This document shows positions 34,982-37,557 of a stretch of 37,557 nucleotides of DNA, in pieces (position 1 is the stretch's first letter; the number at the start of each line of letters is the position of its first letter). This DNA is from DAOUMU01 sp034409055 (GTDB lineage: Bacteria; Chloroflexota; Anaerolineae; 4572-78; J111), in the NCBI GenBank assembly GCA_034409055.1, contig DAOUMU010000549.1, forward strand, positions 1-37,557. The letters are read 5' to 3'. Below the pieces are notes generated by a model. The model searched no databases. It was not told the origin of the DNA and saw only the letters and a program-made list of their open reading frames with translations. The position numbers and the translations under genes were made by a program.

Positions 34982-35962
34982 ATGAAAACGATTCAAAAAT
35001 ATCTCTCTAACCACTGGAGAAGGGGTGCAGTAAACCTAAACGGTTTAATCATCAAGAGTCTTATTGTGCTGATACTCATCATCGTTTTGTCAGCTTGTGG
35101 CTCTACGTCATTACCTGAACCACCAGTCACCCACGAACCGGGACAGTTGTCAAAAGAGGAAGATGTGTTTGGAACATTCTACGCTTATGTGCCAACGACT
35201 GTCCCGGAGAAGCCGGAAATCCTGGTGTTAGTACACGGTACGCCCCCCAAAGATGACACCGCTGAGGCGAACGCTGAATATTATGTTACTAACTGGATTG
35301 ATTTTGCCGAAGAACAGGGCTATATCCTGATCGCCCCAGCGTTCAACCAGGAGGATTTTAGTAGTCGCCTCGGCGACCATGCTATGAGTGGCTATCGCGG
35401 TTTGTTCGGGCGGGAGATTAGTGCAGATGAATGGGTATTGCGATTAGTAAAAGCACATCAGCAGGCATTCGGATCGGCAAACGAACAATTTTATTTGTAT
35501 GGACATTCGGCTGGGGGACAATTTACCGGGCGATTTCTGGTTACCCATCCCGAGACAGTTAAGAAAGCTGTTATTAGCTCTGCTGCCACCTACCCCCAGC
35601 CAAATACAGAGGTGGCTTGGCCATTTGGTCTGGGCGAACTCCATACAGATATCGAGTGGGATACGGATACAATCAAGCATGTGGATATCGTACCCGATAA
35701 ACAAAAATGGCTGGCAGCAACTCAAATTCCTCTCACAGTAATCGTCGGGCTGAATGACACAGCCGAACTGCCTTCATCTCTTATTCCCGGTCAGAAGGGT
35801 AAAAATCGGTACATAATAGCTCGAAATTGGATACAAGATATGGCCGCATTTGCTGAAGCAAACGGACTGGAAAGTCGTTTCAAATTAGAGATAATACCCG
35901 GCCAAGGTCATAGTATGAGTGGTCTCATTCCTTACAGCCAGAAAGCTCTGCTTTCTCAGTAA
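34982..35962 (+). CDS. alpha/beta-hydrolase lipoprotein
   Basis: 326 residues. Lipoprotein signal with lipobox VLSAC, Cys39. The mature domain has the alpha/beta-hydrolase triad: oxyanion strand LVLVHGTPP, nucleophile Ser176 in YGHSAGG, an acid in VGLNDTAE (about 258) and His in GQGHSMSG (about 309). It resembles esterase/PHB-depolymerase-like or peptidase S9-type hydrolases. It is anchored on the outside of the cell membrane. AGGAG stands about 20 bases before the ATG, and AAGG nearer, so the start is plausible but not certain. Lower GC than the two genes before it; relation to them is not evident. Confidence 0.85.
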   Translation: MKTIQKYLSNHWRRGAVNLNGLIIKSLIVLILIIVLSACGSTSLPEPPVTHEPGQLSKEEDVFGTFYAYVPTTVPEKPEILVLVHGTPPKDDTAEANAEYYVTNWIDFAEEQGYILIAPAFNQEDFSSRLGDHAMSGYRGLFGREISADEWVLRLVKAHQQAFGSANEQFYLYGHSAGGQFTGRFLVTHPETVKKAVISSAATYPQPNTEVAWPFGLGELHTDIEWDTDTIKHVDIVPDKQKWLAATQIPLTVIVGLNDTAELPSSLIPGQKGKNRYIIARNWIQDMAAFAEANGLESRFKLEIIPGQGHSMSGLIPYSQKALLSQ

Positions 35963-36288
35963 GATCAAGTTCTACTTCAGCAAAAGAAAAGCCGTACTCA
36001 GGAGAAGGCCGGCCTAAGTTACAGTCGTAGGACCACCAGGCCTTGGCTTCTTAGGGCATCCCTCCCCGCTTAATAGGTGTCCAACCCTGCATGCAAGGGA
36101 CAGGGCTGCACCCCAGGGTAAGCGGCGGGACTTTTTACGGAAGATAGTTTTTTGGTCAAGATGATATTCCTGTATTTCTTGCGTGGGTCAGGTGGCTTTA
36201 ATTGTGTGATGCCCGGCGCGCTGCTTATTGGCAGGCGTTATGTGTCCAGCAATTTTTGAAGAGAACAAGAATAAAAAAGGAGAAAAAG
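35963..36288. other. gene-free stretch with a repeat shared with 16610
   Basis: About 326 bases. TAAGTTACAGTCG at 36015-36027 repeats 16610-16622, and GGTAAGCGGCGGGAC near 36117 resembles GGTAAGGCGGCGGCAAC there. Several short palindromes are present. The ribosome site AAAGGAG of the next gene lies at the end. Confidence 0.5.
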
Positions 36289-37548
36289 GTGGATAATATA
36301 TACAATTCCACAGGGCATGAACTGAAGATCCCCAATATAGTGGATAGTCAAGGAATGTATCTGTTCGATGAACATGGAAAACGATACATGGATTTAGAAT
36401 CGGGAGTATGGTGTACGGCAATAGGTCATAAGAATAAAAGGATCAACGATATTATTAAAAAACAAATCAATTCCATTATGCACGCAGGATTTTGCTATTC
36501 CAATGAAATCCTTCAAGAAGCAGCGAAATCAGTCTTGTCTATCACGAACTTTGAAGGCGGAAAGTGCGTATTTCTTTGCTCTGGAAGTGAAGCAATTGAA
36601 ATATCAAGGCAGATTGCAAAGCACATTACCGGAAAAAAGATGTCTATGACTCTTCACGATTCGTATCTCGGATCATACAGTTCAGTAATCAATAGAACCG
36701 AAGGATGGTATATCTTTAATTGGGAAGATTGTAAGACTTGTATGAAAAAGGATACGTGTGATTCTTCCTGCGAAGCGCTACAAAATATTCCTGAAGATAT
36801 ATCCGAATTCATATTTGAACCTGGAAGCTCCTCTGGGTTTGTCAGGTTCCCTCCAAAAGCGATGATACAACATATTGTGAACATTATTCGAAGGAATAAT
36901 GGAAAAATAATTGCAAACGAAGTGACAACCGGAACTGGACGGACTGGAAAATGGTTTGGCTATCATCATTACGATATAGAACCGGATATGGTTGCCATTG
37001 GAAAAGGCATTGGAAATGGATATCCAGTCAGTGTAGCGGCTATTAATCATACAACGGTTAAAGAACTGGAAATGAAACCCTTTAAATATGCTCAGTCGCA
37101 TCAGAATGATCCGTTAGGTGCTGCAATAGTCAAAGAAGTCATCCAAACAATACAAGACGATGATTTGATTTCAAAAGCCGAAGAAAATGGATCCAGGTTC
37201 TTCCCCAAACTTAAATCTCTCGTGGATAACAAAAATATTCTTGAGGTACGTGGAAGGGGGTTAATATTTGGCGTAGACCTCGTTAATGAACGTGTGGGAA
37301 ACGAAATTTTTGATGAATTAATTGATAAAGGGTATATTGTTTGTAATAGAAAATCTGTTTTCCGAATAGACCCGCCTCTGATCATAACTGAAAATGAATT
37401 TGAAGAATTCATTGATGCTTTCAGGGTCATATTACTATACTTTCGCAGTTTTGATGCGGTTATTGAGCTTAACATAAAGACAAATAGGTCGCTTTCGCAA
37501 AAATCGAAGGCAGATAAGCCAGAAAAACTGATTGAAAGAGCTACCTAA
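36289..37548 (+). CDS. class III PLP aminotransferase-like protein with altered cofactor site
   Basis: 419 residues from a GTG with AAGGAG six bases before it; the upstream in-frame sequence is not protein-like. Fold type I, class III family: YLFDEHGKRYMDLESGVWCTAIGH, LCSGSEAIEISRQIAKHITGK, GRTGKWFGYHHYDIEPDMVAIGKGIGNGYPVSVAAI. The PLP-lysine is K239. Twenty-nine residues before it, where DEVxTGxGRTG is usual, the sequence reads NEVTTGTGRTG, so the Asp that pairs with the pyridine nitrogen is N210. An insert CKTC..KDTC..SSC gives four closely spaced cysteines. Codon use is AT-rich, unlike the neighbours, which suggests transfer. The substrate cannot be named. It could be a lyase, epimerase or racemase variant of the family, or part of a natural-product cluster beyond the window. 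Confidence 0.85.
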   Translation: MDNIYNSTGHELKIPNIVDSQGMYLFDEHGKRYMDLESGVWCTAIGHKNKRINDIIKKQINSIMHAGFCYSNEILQEAAKSVLSITNFEGGKCVFLCSGSEAIEISRQIAKHITGKKMSMTLHDSYLGSYSSVINRTEGWYIFNWEDCKTCMKKDTCDSSCEALQNIPEDISEFIFEPGSSSGFVRFPPKAMIQHIVNIIRRNNGKIIANEVTTGTGRTGKWFGYHHYDIEPDMVAIGKGIGNGYPVSVAAINHTTVKELEMKPFKYAQSHQNDPLGAAIVKEVIQTIQDDDLISKAEENGSRFFPKLKSLVDNKNILEVRGRGLIFGVDLVNERVGNEIFDELIDKGYIVCNRKSVFRIDPPLIITENEFEEFIDAFRVILLYFRSFDAVIELNIKTNRSLSQKSKADKPEKLIERAT

Positions 37549-37557
37549 GCCGCAATA

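Overview
The window looks like a chromosomal segment of an anaerobic or facultative member of the Chloroflexota, probably Anaerolineae-like. This is inferred from the gene mix, not from a marker gene: ABC_sub_bind lipoproteins beside Cache histidine kinases, a kinase-WD40 fusion, zinc-ribbon and FHA proteins with Pro/Thr linkers, a Lcl_C (DUF1566) remnant, a ferredoxin-dependent oxoacid oxidoreductase and a decaheme cytochrome. Most of it has middling to high GC. Two stretches are clearly AT-rich: about 12.1-16.6 kb and the last gene. No rRNA, tRNA or CRISPR array was seen.

Layout. 0-2.1 kb: a tail of one transposase, a complete IS4-type transposase on the minus strand, and a LexA-like HTH gene that has lost its 5' end. 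2.4-5.25 kb: an AraC regulator and a secreted beta-rich protein, separated by three palindromic elements. 5.25-5.7 kb: a MITE with target duplication and a second fold-back repeat. 5.7-11.7 kb: a six-gene operon for oxidation of branched-chain amino acids (leucine dehydrogenase, four-subunit 2-oxoacid:ferredoxin oxidoreductase, ADP-forming acyl-CoA ligase) that gives NADH, reduced ferredoxin and ATP. 11.6-17.4 kb: an AT-rich island bordered by gene debris, holding an ORF-less group II intron and one 1123-residue gene. 17.6-19.9 kb: an exported decaheme c-type cytochrome. 20.1-22.3 kb: a GC-rich Ser/Thr kinase with a seven-bladed WD40 propeller. 22.7-30.4 kb: an LLM oxidoreductase remnant, then a four-gene minus-strand signalling operon (substrate-binding lipoprotein, Cache/PAS kinase, double receiver, hybrid kinase). 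30.5-36 kb: two fold-back elements, a broken FHA gene, two paralogous zinc-ribbon/membrane/ZU5-like proteins (one with an HExxH protease-like domain, one with a truncated C39 domain), and an alpha/beta-hydrolase lipoprotein. 36.3-37.5 kb: an AT-rich class III aminotransferase-like gene.

The most striking object is the gene at 13208-16579. It joins an N-terminal Schlafen AlbA_2 domain and a RecG/HATPase_4-like module to a long Argonaute-like C-terminus with MID and PIWI domains. The MID 5'-phosphate-binding residues look kept, while at least two PIWI catalytic aspartates are replaced. The natural reading is a guide-programmed sensor with a Schlafen effector in a single chain, a candidate defence system. 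A sigma70-like promoter and a group II intron lie just upstream, so the intron may sit in the 5' leader of its transcript.

The neighbourhood is rich in small non-autonomous palindromic elements, several of them in pairs, and in 5'-truncated or frameshifted genes, which indicates repeated insertion and deletion.
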